Below, one piece after another: positions 42,481-54,834 of a DNA stretch of 64,000 nucleotides. This DNA is from Bemisia tabaci (lineage: Eukaryota > Arthropoda > Insecta > Hemiptera > Aleyrodidae), in NCBI RefSeq assembly GCF_918797505.1, contig NC_092794.1, positions 558,001-622,000 of the forward strand, given 5' to 3'. How positions within the stretch are numbered: the stretch's first letter is position 1; every line of letters starts with the position of its first letter. The notes under the pieces were generated by a model, which saw only the letters and a program-made list of their open reading frames with translations, did no database searches and was not told the origin of the DNA. The position numbers were made by a program, and so were the translations under genes.

Positions 42481-43039
42481 CAGGGTGTCCCAGGATTAAG
42501 TACGAATATTGAAGGAGTCGATTCTTTAGGTCAAAAAAATATGTTTTTGTAGTGTAACTCTTTTACCTCCTCTTTCCCTGGAGGGCCACCCACCAACCCC
42601 CACCCCTCTCGCGCCCTATTCAGTCCCTACATCTAAAAAACGATGAGTCATAGCGAAAGAACGCACGATATATTTTCTCAATATTTTTTCACGCTAAATC
42701 TAATGGTGCCGTCGAAAATCAATTTAATCGCTAGAAACATTAATTTTGGCATTTTTAGGTTCAAGACCCCCCCGAAATCCCCCCTCAAATTGAGTTTTCC
42801 TTTTTTTGGAGGTCAAAAATGAAAAGAGCGCTGTAAAGTTACCCCAAACTGCCAATTTTCATTAATATTAGTTGATAAACATTGTCAAAAAGTTAAAAAG
42901 ACGATTTTGTTTCCCCAACTTTGAATAGTCGTGGCCGCCAGGGAAAGCGTTTTTGGAAAAAGTTATAGCACAAAAATGTCTTTTCTTGACCCAAAGAATC
43001 GACTCCTTCAATATTCGTACTTACTCCTGGGACACCCTG
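42481..43039. mobile_element. 559-bp element with CAGGGTGTCCCAGGA ends and TA duplication
   Basis: Flanked by TA at 42479-42480 and 43040-43041. Left end CAGGGTGTCCCAGGATTAAG is mirrored by the right end, and pairing extends through GTACGAATATTGAAGGAGTC to GATTCTTTGGGTCAA/GATTCTTTAGGTCAA. The middle is unpaired, with blocks such as CAAGACCCCCCCGAAATCCC. No ORF. Mariner-like by TA site and terminal motif. Confidence 0.85.
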
Positions 43040-43210
43040 TATGAATAGAGAGCCTTTCAAAAATATTCAAAAGAGGTCTATCTAAAGCTATTACGGGCAA
43101 GAGGGCTGCAGAGAACACACGTGATGAGTGTGAGGTCTCTTGCATATTCAAAAGAGAACTCGAGAGGCTATACAAAGTTCTTTGAAAATGCCGAATGGGG
43201 CACCGGGAGA

Positions 43211-44386
43211 CAGGGCCGGATTTACCAATAGGCTACATAGGCTATAGCCTAGGGCGCAACATTTTGAGGGGCGCAAAATTTTTGAGAATGTATTCAAAAC
43301 CCTGGTAAAAATTGGAGATAAGAGCTGCGTTTCAAAATACCATAGGAATTCTTATAGCCGGCTAAAGAAGGCAACAGAAAATCATATATCTGGCTGTAGG
43401 ATGCGGAGAAAATCATACGGCCGGGCTATACGAAGCGATAAAAAAATATACAGGCGGGCTATAGTTCCTATAGTCGGGCTTTACACTTAATCGCCTGGCT
43501 GTTGCTTTTTCGCCATCGATTATAAAAGGCTATAAGAAATTGTGTAGAAATTCGTGTGCTTTGTAAATCCTTAAGTTTGTACGGAATCACCTTAATATTC
43601 ACAAAACACACATTATATTTTCCTTTACTACATATTTTTTTTCATCAATTAAAATGAGAATAATCCATACAGAGTGTGCAAACATTTCAAAGTTATGAGT
43701 TGGAAAACGTTGACTCCACGAGCTTAAATATTAGAGCCTAACACAAAGCGAAGCGGCGGCGCACTGGCGCCTTCAAACCTAACAGGGATACTTCACGCAT
43801 TGCGCAATGCGTGAAGTGCGCCGCGCCGCGCCGCAGCGTACCACGCGCGCTTGAAGCAACTATTTCACACCAGAGGTATTGAACAGTATCATACAAAATT
43901 GCAGGCGCTCCAACATGTTAGGAATGGCAGGCATCCTTCAAAAGTACGGAGCTTTCCTCGCAAAATAAATCAAGATACTACGGCCCAAAAAGAGAGCGGT
44001 AGTCCAAAAACTCACTAAGTCCTAGCATCCGTAATTAGTAACGTTTAGCATACACTTTATCGCCAGACTGTTACTTAGTCGCCATCGACTTTAAAAGGCT
44101 ATAAGAAATCGTGTTGCCGGCTATAGAAGCTATTGGAAATCTTACAGCCGGCCGTAAGTCTATGGTATTTTGGGACACAGATTCTACAAATTGGTGGTGG
44201 TGGTTGACAAAGGTGTTTTTTTAAAGGTGAATTTGAACATTTTCCGGACTCCTAACATCCTTCTTCTGATCTGGAGGGGAGGGGCGTCTGGGGGACCACC
44301 CCCCCCCGTCCCCCACGGGAGCGCCTACTTTTAGGGGCGCCACCCTAGGTTTAGCCTAGGGCGCTAAAAATGTAAATCCGGCCCTG
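43211..44386. mobile_element. Non-autonomous hAT element with perfect 8-bp duplication
   Basis: CCGGGAGA flanks both sides (43203-43210, 44387-44394). Ends CAGGGCCGGATTTAC and GTAAATCCGGCCCTG are inverted repeats, continuing in GCCTAGGGCGC. The interior carries many TATAGCCGGCTA-like blocks and a GCGCCGCGCCGCGCCGC stretch near 43820. No transposase. The exact 8-bp duplication and CAG terminus are hallmarks of hAT. Confidence 0.92.
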
Positions 44387-44394
44387 CCGGGAGA

Positions 44395-46900
44395 ACCTTG
44401 ATAAAAACAAGCCCTATTCCCGCCCCCAAATTTAATTCCATCGTACATTTCATTCAAATAATGATTAAATCCAAGCATATTACAGTGACATAAAATTGTG
44501 GGAAAACTGTTAGCTGGAGTAAACGAACATTTTTCGAAAAACAAAGGAGGAGGATTGTGGATTCGAAGAGTTTCCGCTCCTTCTAGAGCAACTTTCGCAA
44601 AAAACATTCATTATGGTTTTTCAGGGGAGAGATATCCATGAACTTCGGATCCACTTCACCCACTTAAACCCTTCTGGATTTTCCCTCTATTTTTGAGAAC
44701 CGGTCAAACACTCAAGCTAAAATTTTGCCCCAAATGTTGGGTGATCACTTTCAGTTAAGTCACATTAGGTCCAAATTCACAAAGGCAATTCTTTTTGGTT
44801 TTTTTGAAGGGTGGGGGGGGGGGGGGAGAGGTGGTTTATTCACCAAGGCTCGTTTGCCGAAAAGGGGCTAACTCGGAGCCTTATAGGTCAAAGCTTTGGA
44901 GGCTATCGCCCCTTGGCTCCCCCTCCCCCATTCTCTTCCCTGGGATATCCGTCAATGCAAAGAGGAGTCTGATGGGTCCTCCGGAAATTCTTTAAAAATT
45001 TTACCTACTTGAATACAAGTCTATGCTATTTATACTGCTGAGATTATTAGATTTTGGCATAAGAAGAGGGACTCCATCGCCTAAAATTAGTGATGTTGAT
45101 AAAAAAAAAGATAGAACTTTCGCAAACTTATGGAAAAAATTAGACAGGCAACTTCAAAAATTGCGAATACGCTACATACATAGCCGAAGATACAACTTAA
45201 ATTTTTAGCCTCTCCTTCGCAAGAACAATAACATTCCAATCAACACTTGAAAAAAGAGGGGGAAAAAACTAAAAGGGCCCAGTGGGCGCCTCTGTGCAGG
45301 GCCTAAGCAAACCTAGCATTGATCATCAGCGTGATATCAGTATAATATCTATTCCGGTCTCACTGTTTACTTCTTTTGGACAACCATTAGGGCGTCCCTA
45401 TAATAAAACTCTGTTTCTGGGTGCGAACGACAGATTGAGAAGTGGTGAGCCACGGGTTGCTAGTGAAAAAACCTTCCCTTGCAAACAGATAAGTAAGCAA
45501 TAGAAACAATGGATTGGGGATTAACGCCGCCTAATCGTAAAGAACGCAGAGGGAGGCGAGAGCTGCGAGGACGGAGCGGGAAACGATACACCACTAAGCA
45601 TCACGAGGTTTGGCTCGGTGCGCACTGGTCTTTAAGTGGGTTCGTAGTGATTACACAACAGAACACAGTTGATTTCAATGCACTGAAATAGAGGGTAAAT
45701 TTCGAGGGTGGGTGGGTCTAGTTCATCAACAAAGGAGAACAAAGGGATTACCTAGGTGGAAAAAGGTATAAGAAGGCGGGGGGGGGGGGGGTGGTTTAAC
45801 GTGCGAGAAATGACTATTGCGGTCGTTTAGAGTTGTTAAAATCGACTTAAGAAAATTTCTAAAATAATTAGATGAAAATAAAAACGGAGGTAAAATTTTT
45901 CAAGAGAAGACTCATGGTGCGGGAGTCTCGAATTTTAACAAGCACGCGAGCGCTTACAACTCATCTCGTCTATTCAGCAGATCTGTATTGGATTGAATCA
46001 CTGCAAATATTGTTGTATGAACAGATCTGAAAAGCAAGAGTCTAGAGGTTAGGCAAAGCAAGAGCGGAAAAAAACACCTTCATTTTGTAATTCCTCGACT
46101 ACATTTCCATATACGAGGCATTAGATGATATCAACATTTCATAAAAAGGAACAAGGGAAGTAGTGAAGAGACTTAGTGCATGATTCACAATTTAGTACTG
46201 TTGTCCTCACCCTTCTGCAACACTAGTCTACTTTGGAACTCCATGTTTTTTTCAACCTGAAGGGCTGCAACAAAGCTTTGGGACGACATTAGTGGAGCGG
46301 AGTGAGCGAGAGCAGAATTCCCATTACGAGCGCGATAATTACAGCAATAAATTAGCGGGATATATTGTAATTTACTATTATAAATGAGGCGTAAGAGTGG
46401 TTTTAAGGTTGGACAATTTTCATTTTACTCTCAGTAATTTCATTCTTAATAGGTATTTCATGACAGGTGAATTAGTTAATGACGATAGATTTTCTTTCAA
46501 TAAAGGTCCTATATCGAAAGATAGTGCCTGTGATGGGATAATGACATTGTATTGATTGGTAATACAAATCGTAATGGCTAAAGAAATGTAAATTTCACAT
46601 TTTCTCAGTGAATCGACGAGCTTTGCAAAAGCCATTTCTCCCAGGGATGGGACTTACGGGAGAGGGGAGGAGGGGGAAGGTGTAACACTATAAGATCCAA
46701 GACGAGGAAAATTTCGATGCGACCGAGCAAAAAGTGGATACTTGCACCAACTACCGAGACGAGACACGGGTCGTGACGAGAAACAGGGTAAACGCTTAGA
46801 CGCACGAAAAAAGCGACACTGAAACGATGAGCGAGAACGGGGACTCAGATTATCCAGGGCGCGAACAAAAGCTGAGCGTCTACCAGTAAGACCCTCGACT
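44395..46900. other. No gene seen; G-run-containing intergenic DNA
   Basis: G runs at about 44811-44826 and 45779-45791, otherwise mixed-composition sequence. Short open frames have no motif, no low-complexity signature and no fitting splice partners. Confidence 0.45.
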
Positions 46901-46924
46901 GGTGCTAAGGGGTAGGTAAAGCAT

Positions 46925-47215
46925 TGGGATGCTGAGCCAGGGCGCAAGGACCGAGAGGCCACGTGACGCGTTAGCGGGCTCCCATTGGCGGCAGCGACAG
47001 CGCGGACGGGTCCAGCGGATTGGGGGCTCGATTGAAAGGGATGCTGGGATCCACGTCATATCGATTACCCGCGACCCAGACGCATCTAGCGAGCGCGCCG
47101 CACCGAAAAGCGTCTCGCTACTCGCTTGTTATTTATGGCTTTGTTATTATGGACCAAGCCCGAGTCTGAGTGAGGCCTGTGCTCTGCACTCTATGCAGCG
47201 TGCAATCCCTGTTTA
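46925..47215. promoter_or_regulatory. GC- and CpG-rich island upstream of otopetrin (candidate promoter)
   Basis: Markedly GC-richer than its surroundings, with CCACGTGACGCG, an inverted CCAAT motif (CCCATTGGCGG) and clustered CGCG. It is about 6 kb upstream of exon 1 and could be the promoter or a 5' non-coding exon of the gene. There is no TATA box or proof of transcription. It could equally be a GC-rich repeat. Confidence 0.3.
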
Positions 47216-47737
47216 GAGTTCCCTCTTCTGCCTTTCAGTCTTTATAAACAAGGAGAGGGAGGAAATACATACGAGAAGAGATGGAGGAAGGAATGAGCGT
47301 GTGTATGACGGAATAGAAAGAACAGACAAGACATAGATCGTAATCTAGGTAGAAAACATCCAAATCAAATCTTACAGAGCATCGACCTCTGGGCAGTTCA
47401 TGCGGCGGGTAGGATAGAACAACGTTCAGAGATGCAGCGAACTGAATTACCGGAACAACTTTGTAGTTGAACTAGCATCATCGTTGTCATTGAAGTAAAT
47501 ACTACAGCGACAGACGTTTCCAAAATGTTTGGTAAATGGTATGAGTTTAATTCCGGTTTGGAACTGATGAGGTGGGATGAGAGTTTTGTATAATTATTTA
47601 ATACGTTAGTAATAGAGGAACGTATTAATTGATGGCCTAACGGATGATTTTTTTTTTAAAATTCAATTTTCAGATTTATCCAAAACCAAAATTTAACAGT
47701 AGGTGGCCGTATTATCACTTTTTTAAAATTTGATATA

Positions 47738-49974
47738 CAGGGTGTCCCAAAAGTCCGTGCCCCCCTCGTAACTTTTGAACGGTTAGGGATAGAAAAACGA
47801 AACTTTGGGAATGTCTCTATCTTAAAGGGGACCATCTTCTAGGGGGGGTCAAAATTATTGCCCCCCCCCCCAAAGGGGGGCGCGGGTGCCCCCAACTTTT
47901 TTCTTCAAATAGTAACCCCTATCTTGTGACACATCATTAGAAAGAGCATAAAAAACTAAGAATTTTGGCGCAAACCGCAGATCAATATCTTGATTTTTGA
48001 TCGAGTTATGATAGGTCAAAGGTCAAATTTGACCTATTTCTCAAAAAATCATAACTCCGGTTTAAATTATTGTAAAGGAAAAAATAAAACAGGAAATTTA
48101 CCATATTGTAAGCACTTTTAAGTAAGAATCACACAAATCACTTCAAACTAATTTTAAGGGGGGTTTTGGACTCCTAAATACGTCATTTTAAAGGTCATAC
48201 GATTTTCCCACGAAATGAGCCAGTTTCCCCTTACTTTGCCTCAACATTATCTTGGTAAGTTCAAAATTAGTTCAACATTGCGTCTCCAACTCCCCAAATT
48301 TCGGGCAAAGTTCAAAAAACGAAAATTAAGGTGATTCAATTCCACCATTTAAATTTCATTTTTTAAAAAACTATGTTCGAAATTTGGGGACTTGAAAACG
48401 CAATGTTGAACTAATTTTGAACTTACCAAGATAATGTTGAGGCAAAGTAAAGGGAAATTGGCTCCATTCGCAGGAAAATCGTATGACCTTTAATATGACG
48501 TATTTGGGGGTCCAAAACCCCCCTTAAAATTAGTTTGAAGTGATTTGTGTGATTTGTACTTAAAAGTGGTTACAATATGGTTGTTAAGGAGATATTTCCC
48601 CCCCCCCTTTCCTCCATTTCTGCGTCCACTCATTTTTCGGCATTCACGCCCCATTTAGTGCCCCCTCCTGCTCCCCATGGCCCCTTTGGTCCCAGGGCCG
48701 GGCCCGCTCTGTACTTGTGATTCACTTGCCTCTCCTTGCCCCACCGCACATTTGGCCTCCTCCATGCTCTCTCTCCCTCATTTTGTATCGATGCTTCACC
48801 AATAGATTTCGCTGTTTGGTCTTTCGGTTCGCGTTCCTCCACAGATTTCCATGTTTTGCATTTGATGGGTTCCGTGGGCGGAGCCATCAGCCTTCGAGTC
48901 TGTCACCCAGCTCTTCGTTTAGTAAGGCTTGGCTCTGCTCCTGCGACGTATGAGTGCGGACGGACCAAGTCCCTATTCGATTTCCACCTTGCTTCCTTCC
49001 ATTTACCTTTCACCTTGCCGAGTCGCTGCCTCCGACACCGGTTTGTGCTTGCACACTCCAAGCTAGGAATGGCATTGGCTCCCTGTCATCCCCCCGGTCG
49101 CCGCCTCCGACACCGGTTTGTACTTTGCACATTCCAAGCTAGGAATGGCACGGGATTGTCCATCCAACATCCTTGTGCAAGGTTAAATTTTTGGAAGGGA
49201 GCCCGGTTACCGGCTTCCACCCCCTTATTTGTCGCCCTCCACAGCCCCTTAGTCAGCCATAGCCCCGCCCGCCATTTTTTGTATTCGTAGTTAAGTTCAG
49301 TTTGTCATTTTTGATTTTGTATAAGTACCAATAAATGCACCCCTTTTGAGAGCTTCCGATGATGGATTTCACGCGCCATTAGGTGTTCATCTCTTACGTG
49401 GTCTGAGGAAGCTCCAAAAAGCCCATACGGCAATTGGTGCAGCCCCCCCCCCCCCCAGTTAGCCCCCCCTCTCTTTTTTCCTCCATTTTGGAGGTGGTCC
49501 CTCAGTTTCCCCCTATTTCACCATCTTGACTGAGCCCCTCGGTTTCCCCCTATTCAACCACCGTGACTGAGCCCCTCCCCCCCTCTCAGTCTCGTTCAAT
49601 GGTAAATCCCGTTTTATTTTTTCCTTTACGATAATTTGAACCGGAGTTATGCTTTTTTCAAAATAGGTCAAATTTGACCTTTGACCTATCATAACTCGAT
49701 CAAAAATTAAGATATTGATCAGCGGTTTGCGCCAAAATTCTTAGTTTTTATGCTCTTTCTAATGATGTATCACAAGATAAAACCTAAACTACCACTATTA
49801 TTACTGTTACTATTTGAAAAAAAAAGTTGCCCCCCCCCCCCCCGAGGGGGGAACAAAAATTTTGACCCCCTTAGAAGATGGTATCCTTTAAGATTGAGAC
49901 ATTCCCAGAGTTTCGTTTTTCTATCTCTAACCGTTCAAAAGTTACGAGGGGGTACGGACTTTTGAGACACCCTG
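47738..49974. mobile_element. Long palindromic element with CAGGGTGTCCC ends, split by a solo LTR
   Basis: Left arm starts CAGGGTGTCCCAAAAGTCCG after TA at 47736-47737. The right end is mirrored (CGGACTTTTGAGACACCCTG). Arms share AACTTTTGAACGGTTAGGGA, AGGTCAAATTTGACCT and, towards the centre near 48340, GATAATGTTGAGGCAAAGTA. Removing 48582-49598 plus one duplication restores a foldback organised like 55421-56652, so both are one family. Confidence 0.85.
48582..49598. mobile_element. Solo LTR (1017 bp) with 5-bp target duplication
   Basis: Begins TGTTAAGG and ends CGTTCA (TG...CA), with ATGGT on both sides (48577-48581, 49599-49603). It interrupts the right arm of the palindromic element. An AATAAA at 49330-49335 could be the R-region poly(A) signal. 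Inside is an imperfect tandem of GCCTCCGACACCGGTTTGT. No primer site or gag/pol is left, so it is what remains after recombination between two LTRs. The 184-codon plus-strand frame at 48736-49290 lies inside it and has no known domain. Confidence 0.85.
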
Positions 49975-51099
49975 TGGATGATTATTTTGGCAGGGTCCAA
50001 AATTCTATGGGGCCAATTTTCCCCCACCTCGCAAAAATGTTTTAAAAAAAGGGTGCACTGTCAACTACGGCCTTTGTTGAGAAATAGTTGTTTTTTTTCC
50101 TTTAATTATTTTTTTAGGACAAAGTAAGGACTGTCTTTTTCATTCCGGAGTAGGGTGAAAATGGGGATTTGAGCACAGCTATCACCAGATGGTGCAAAAA
50201 GGCAAAAACTGAATAAATTAATTATGCGATAATTTAATTATTAATGCGACTTGGAGACATAGCTGTTGCGAGATGGTGCAAGTGTTGGTGTAACTCGGCA
50301 CCGCCGCAATGCATTGTTGTTACTGACCTAGGCCAAGTCTGGAGTTGTCGAGTTCGAGTGACCTAAGTGGAGGACAGGATCTACTCCTAGTCGAACCTAA
50401 AGTCAGCATATTTATAATTAGTACCTAAGATTGGGCCCCTAAAACAAAACCGGAGCATAGAGTCTGCTGATTCCGGAATTTCAGACATGGAGTATTTCTC
50501 ATGGTCTGCTGATTCTAGAATTTTGCACTTGGAGTGGCTTTTAAACAATTTGGACTTGGAATATTTTGTATTGACCAGGAGGTAGACTTTGAGCGGTTCC
50601 CGGTAAAATGTTGACTTAATGTGCGGATAAATTATTTCTAGTATTTCTGGTAGCATCCAGTATCATTTTGACCAAAGTGAACGACTTTTAGTTTCTCTCA
50701 GCCTGAATTGGCCGCCGACCGGTCGCGTGCAGAAAGATCGCTGTAACTCGGGAACAAACCATTTCTCCAAGGTAAAAGAAAAAAAAAATACGGCACATTC
50801 AGAATTTTATAGAGAATCAACTCGACTGTTCTTCCTTTACACAGCAGCTTTGGTGGAGATAAGACAAACGAAAAAACCGACGATCCGCTTCGCTCCGCGC
50901 CGGATTTTGGGGAGGCGAAGCCCCCCCAAGCCCCCCAGGAAGCGCGCTTCGCGCGCGTCTTTTCAGAGTCGTCTGCACGTCTAGTTTTTCTTCTTTTTAA
51001 GTGTCCCGCGCATCCACCGCGGGAAGAAAGTGTATTTCCCGAAGTGCGATTTTTGTGGGCCGCTTGGGCCGCTGTGCCACGAACAGCTCTTCCAAAAAC

Positions 51100-51345
51100 T
51101 TTCTTCACCTGACCCACTGTGCGACGCGCAGTTTGTCCAAAATCTTCCTTCCCCTGAACCACTGAGCGACGAAAAGCTTGTTCAAAAACTTCTTCCCCCT
51201 GACCCACTGTGCGACGAAAGTTTTGTCCAAAAACTTCCCCTGACCCACTGTGCGACGAAAATTTTGTCCAAAAACTTCTTCCCCCTGACCCACTGTGCGA
51301 CGATCAGCTTGTCCAAAAACTTTCTCCCCCGACCCACTGTGCGGC
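51100..51345. repeat. Minisatellite of about 46-bp units
   Basis: At least five units containing CCC(C)TGACCCACTGTGCGACG followed by a TTGTCCAAAAACTT-type segment and a C-run. Frames on both strands translate into repeating peptides (DPLCDE..FVQKL; VAQWVRGKKFL), the expected result of tandem DNA and not evidence for a gene. Confidence 0.85.
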
Positions 51346-51714
51346 CCTGCTCCGGCTGGCTCCGCTCATGCCGCGCACCCCTCGCCTAAAACTTTCAAAG
51401 CTCGCCATTTTTAAACGGCTCGGTCGATTTAGCTCAAATTCAATACCAAACCGGTCCGTAAAAATTTCAGCTCAAAATATCCATTTTCGCTCGAGTTATC
51501 GAGTGGACAAGATTTGATCTCCCCCCACTTTCGAGCCCCACCCCTCAAAACCTATTGCCTCAAATTTCAATTTTTTTTCGCAGAATAGTAGTTCTAATGA
51601 ATCTCTACTAAATGCAAAAAAAATTGGTCAAAATATCTTTCAACGTAAGAAAGATATAACTACTCAAAAATCGAAAAATCTTAAAAAGGCGGAAATACAT
51701 ACATATATTCATAT

Positions 51715-51731
51715 ATACATACATACATACA

Positions 51732-51765
<34 letters not shown>
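51715..51765. repeat. (CATA)n microsatellite
   Basis: About eleven CATA units, uninterrupted, just upstream of the dispersed repeat copy at 51771-51896. Confidence 0.95.
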
Positions 51766-51770
51766 CACGT

Positions 51771-51896
51771 GAATTTGAATGGCATATATTTTCGTGATCT
51801 ACGACCCGTGATCGGTGTTCTTCACAAGGTCTCGGGTGTGGGTCCGACATCATGGGAGAATGCAATAGTGTATTTTCTTCGGAAAATACACTAAAA
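51771..51896. repeat. Dispersed repeat, copy B
   Basis: Same orientation and nearly the same sequence as 31819-31946. Differences include GTTCTTCACAAGG versus GCTCTCCACAAGG. Confidence 0.85.
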
Positions 51897-52150
51897 AGTC
51901 GAACCGTCAAGATAGAAAAAATCGAATTATGACTATGATAAATTGCGCAACCATCAAAACAGCATTGAATTTCTTGTTAAGAATATTTTCTGATGTTTTT
52001 CAGCGCAAACCGTAACACTTCCACTAAACCTGATCGCGAGATATCGATTTTTTGAGTTTTGCCGATGCGGCAAGTTTGCACCCCCCCCCCCCCCCCCGGC
52101 AACCCCTAATGATTTGAGGGGGGTGAAATTTTGCTCAGGCGTCGGGAGCA
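51897..52150. repeat. Dispersed repeat also present, inverted, at 61960-62215
   Basis: GCGCAAACCGTAACACTT, CGCGAGATATCGATTTTT and AAAAATCGAATTATGAC occur in inverted orientation at 62040-62200. A run of 18 C lies at 52081-52098 where the other copy has G runs (61997-62030). Confidence 0.75.
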
Positions 52151-52289
52151 CATTGTACATGACGCCATACACCATAACAATTTCTACGTTGACAACGCCG
52201 TAGAAGTCAACGTTTTCTGCGAGACCTTCCACGTGGACAGCAACGTGTACCGGGACGTGTAATTCTACGTGGGTGTCCATGTATTAAGT

Positions 52290-52435
52290 ACCGTTTCCGA
52301 AACGTTCCCGCGTAAACGTTGCAGCGACAACGTTTAAGAACGTTGCTGCGACAACGTTAACAAGAAGGTTGCAGTGTCTACGTTGCAGAAACTTTGTAAT
52401 GACTACATTGCACGAACGTGTAGCGGAAGAATTGC
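52290..52435. repeat. Cluster of AACGTT/ACGTTGC units
   Basis: GAACGTT, AACGTTGCAGCGACAACGTT and GAACGTTGCTGCGACAACGT recur every 20-30 bp and are self-complementary. A related ACAACGTTGCTGCG lies at 35831-35844. Looks like a degenerate tandem of a palindromic unit. Confidence 0.6.
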
Positions 52436-52984
52436 AGTAAAATTATAGTCCATTTTATTTGCATAACATAGTGCGGCATTTACTTTTGGAGTTTTCACAG
52501 TTTGTGCGTCTCTTTCCCTCTTTATGTGTTTACGATTCAAAAATGTCGTTAATTATCTAGTTCTTTACGATAAATGATGATTACTTAAACAAAATACAAC
52601 CACTCACTTCATGGGTGCGACTTTCATGGAGGTATACGTACCAGAATGGGAATAAAGCACGGTCAAGACCGTGACACTCGCACCCACACACCGTGACACA
52701 AGACTCCAAGGAGTAAACCATGAGATGATCTACAGGTTTAAAATTGTAGATATTAAATAGAGATTCAGAATTAGGAACGGACTAGTGTGGAGGGCGCTTC
52801 GCGGGCCCTGTACGCATATGTATAAGCAAAAATGTTCTTCCATTTTAATACACCATTTTGTGTTTGAGCTGCATCGATTTCAAAATTTTTAGCATAACTC
52901 TCAGATTTGTAAATCATGAGGAATAGCTGGATGTACATGATTTGGTATTAATGGAGGCAGTATATTGACGGCTAAACTCGGGAA

Positions 52985-53215
52985 ACATGTATCTCAATTT
53001 GCAACGTCGTATACTTCTCGTCAGACTTTTTTTTTTTTTTTATAAATATATTGGAAAACTAATCAACGTACTAAATTTTTTGAAAACGACTGTGATTTCA
53101 CTTCTGCTCGAAGAATACTTTGTGAAAATTTAAAGCGATAAAATTGGCTCATTTCCCTTCAAAATCTTAAATTAGATGCGGAAATCTTGAAACACCGTGA
53201 GCAAGGTACGTGGTT
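52985..53215. mobile_element. Diverged third copy of the 262-bp MITE
   Basis: Keeps the block order of 24073-24334: TTTGCAACGTCG, a T-rich tract, GGAAAACTAATCAACG, GACTGTGATTTCACTTCT, GAAAATTTAAAG, then GCGGAAATCTTGAAACACCG and GAGCAAGGTACGTG. Ends are too eroded to fix. Confidence 0.55.
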
Positions 53216-53705
53216 TTCGACTTTAGCCATCGGTATGCAAACAAAGCTCTTTTGCTATGCTCACACATCTCAAACATTGGACATAAGTGACATGAGCTTT
53301 AAAAGCTCTACAACATTGAAAGTTCGGGGTTTCATAATTTTTTGCACATCTACAGCTATTACAGATGACATACATGTGAAGATCATCCTTATCGGTCCGG
53401 TAGTTCGTCAGAAATAGTGCTCCCAAGATTTTGCTAGTAGCTGTATAATATAGATAAAACACTGAGGAAAGCATCATTTCACGCACGACATCAAACTGCG
53501 AAAATCAATTGATACGGTGAGATTAAGATAACAAAGGTGAGCACGCTCGAACAGTCACGATCTCCCCATATCAGACTGATCCCAGGAACTTGGTTGGTGC
53601 CGACATGGGCTGCGCATGCGCAGTAGACTTTTGAGCAATCAGCGCCGCGAAATGCAGCGCCACCTAGCGGGCGCTCCGGGGATGTGCCGCTTTTTCTAGT
53701 GCGAC

Positions 53706-54185
53706 CAGTGGCGTACGCAGGATAAGGTTCTGGGGGAGTGGGGGGGGGGGCAAAACTCTCACCGGGGGGTCTGGGGGGTATTCCCTGGAGAGTTTTCAGG
53801 ATTTTAACTCCGTAAACCTCTTTTCATTAACAATTTCAGTGATGAAACAGGATAAGAAGCTCTCCACTATTTTCCTCTTAAGATACCTTAAAGTCATTGA
53901 AAACCGTTTAAACAAGACCAAATGGAATGTTTTGTTTTAAGTATGAGATGGAAAAAATCCACTGCCTCCCTGAAGAAAAAATGAGATAAGTAGACTCTTC
54001 AATTCCTTACACCCACAAATTTAAACAAATTTATGGAGCGTGGAAAATATCGTCGTGTTCTCTCTATACCCGATTTTTCTTCCTTTTCTTTGATTTATTT
54101 ATTTTTTTTCCTCTCTTTCTTGGGGCTCGAGGGAGAGGGGTCCGGACCCCCTGGTCCTCCCCCCCCCCTCTTAAATACGCTACTG
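53706..54185. mobile_element. 480-bp hAT-like MITE
   Basis: CAGTGGCGTACGCAGGA at the left and TACGCTACTG at the right form a short inverted repeat. Flanks AGTGCGAC (53698-53705) and AGCGCGAC (54186-54193) match in 7 of 8 positions, as expected for an old hAT duplication. Contains G and C runs in mirrored position. No coding. Confidence 0.8.
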
Positions 54186-54834
54186 AGCGCGACGTGTTTT
54201 GGACTTCGTGGAGTTCTACGTCCCGGCAACGTCAACAGCGAATCATTTTTGCACCATACATTGGACAGCGTGGATTTCAACATATAAATCCAAACATTTC
54301 TGGAGCGATTCATAGTAAACGCAGATATCTACGTCCTTGAAATGTCCGATATTATCTGAGACCTGAACAAATTTCGGGCCGAATCCAGTGGGGAAGGGGA
54401 CAAAATCGGCGTTTTTTGAACAACCTCCTTATTTTTGATCCGAAAGCAGACTTGAAGCACGACGGTGCATGTTGCTCCTCCGAATCTGGGTGATACTACT
54501 CGCGATGTCCAATTCAATTTTGGGATTGTACTCAGGGCATCGGGAGCGTGTACCACAGCACTCAAGAGTTAAGTCGACGTTGCGTCGCGTCGCCGAGAGG
54601 CTAGCCTTTGTTTGAAGTTTCGGCCTCAATTGTTCCATGTCGAAACTAAAAATAAGAAAGGGTCCAAGAGAGATTTCGTGCAGCTCTCTTCTGAACGACA
54701 TACGCAAATTGGCGACACTTGAACTTGGGGCAAACGCCATGAAGTCAGAATTTGTTCAACTTTCAAAAACTAGATATCCAGATTTTTCTTGATCGGATGG
54801 TTGCCTCAATTCAGGCCAGTAGGCTTGGGCATTT

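Noticed and set aside
48736..49290. 184-codon plus-strand open frame
   Set aside because: It lies fully inside the solo LTR 48582-49598, is partly tandem-repetitive and has no known domain.
50698..51207. 169-codon minus-strand open frame with repeated VGQ.KK.FG peptides
   Set aside because: The repetitive part comes from the 46-bp minisatellite; the rest has no domain, splice support or family match.
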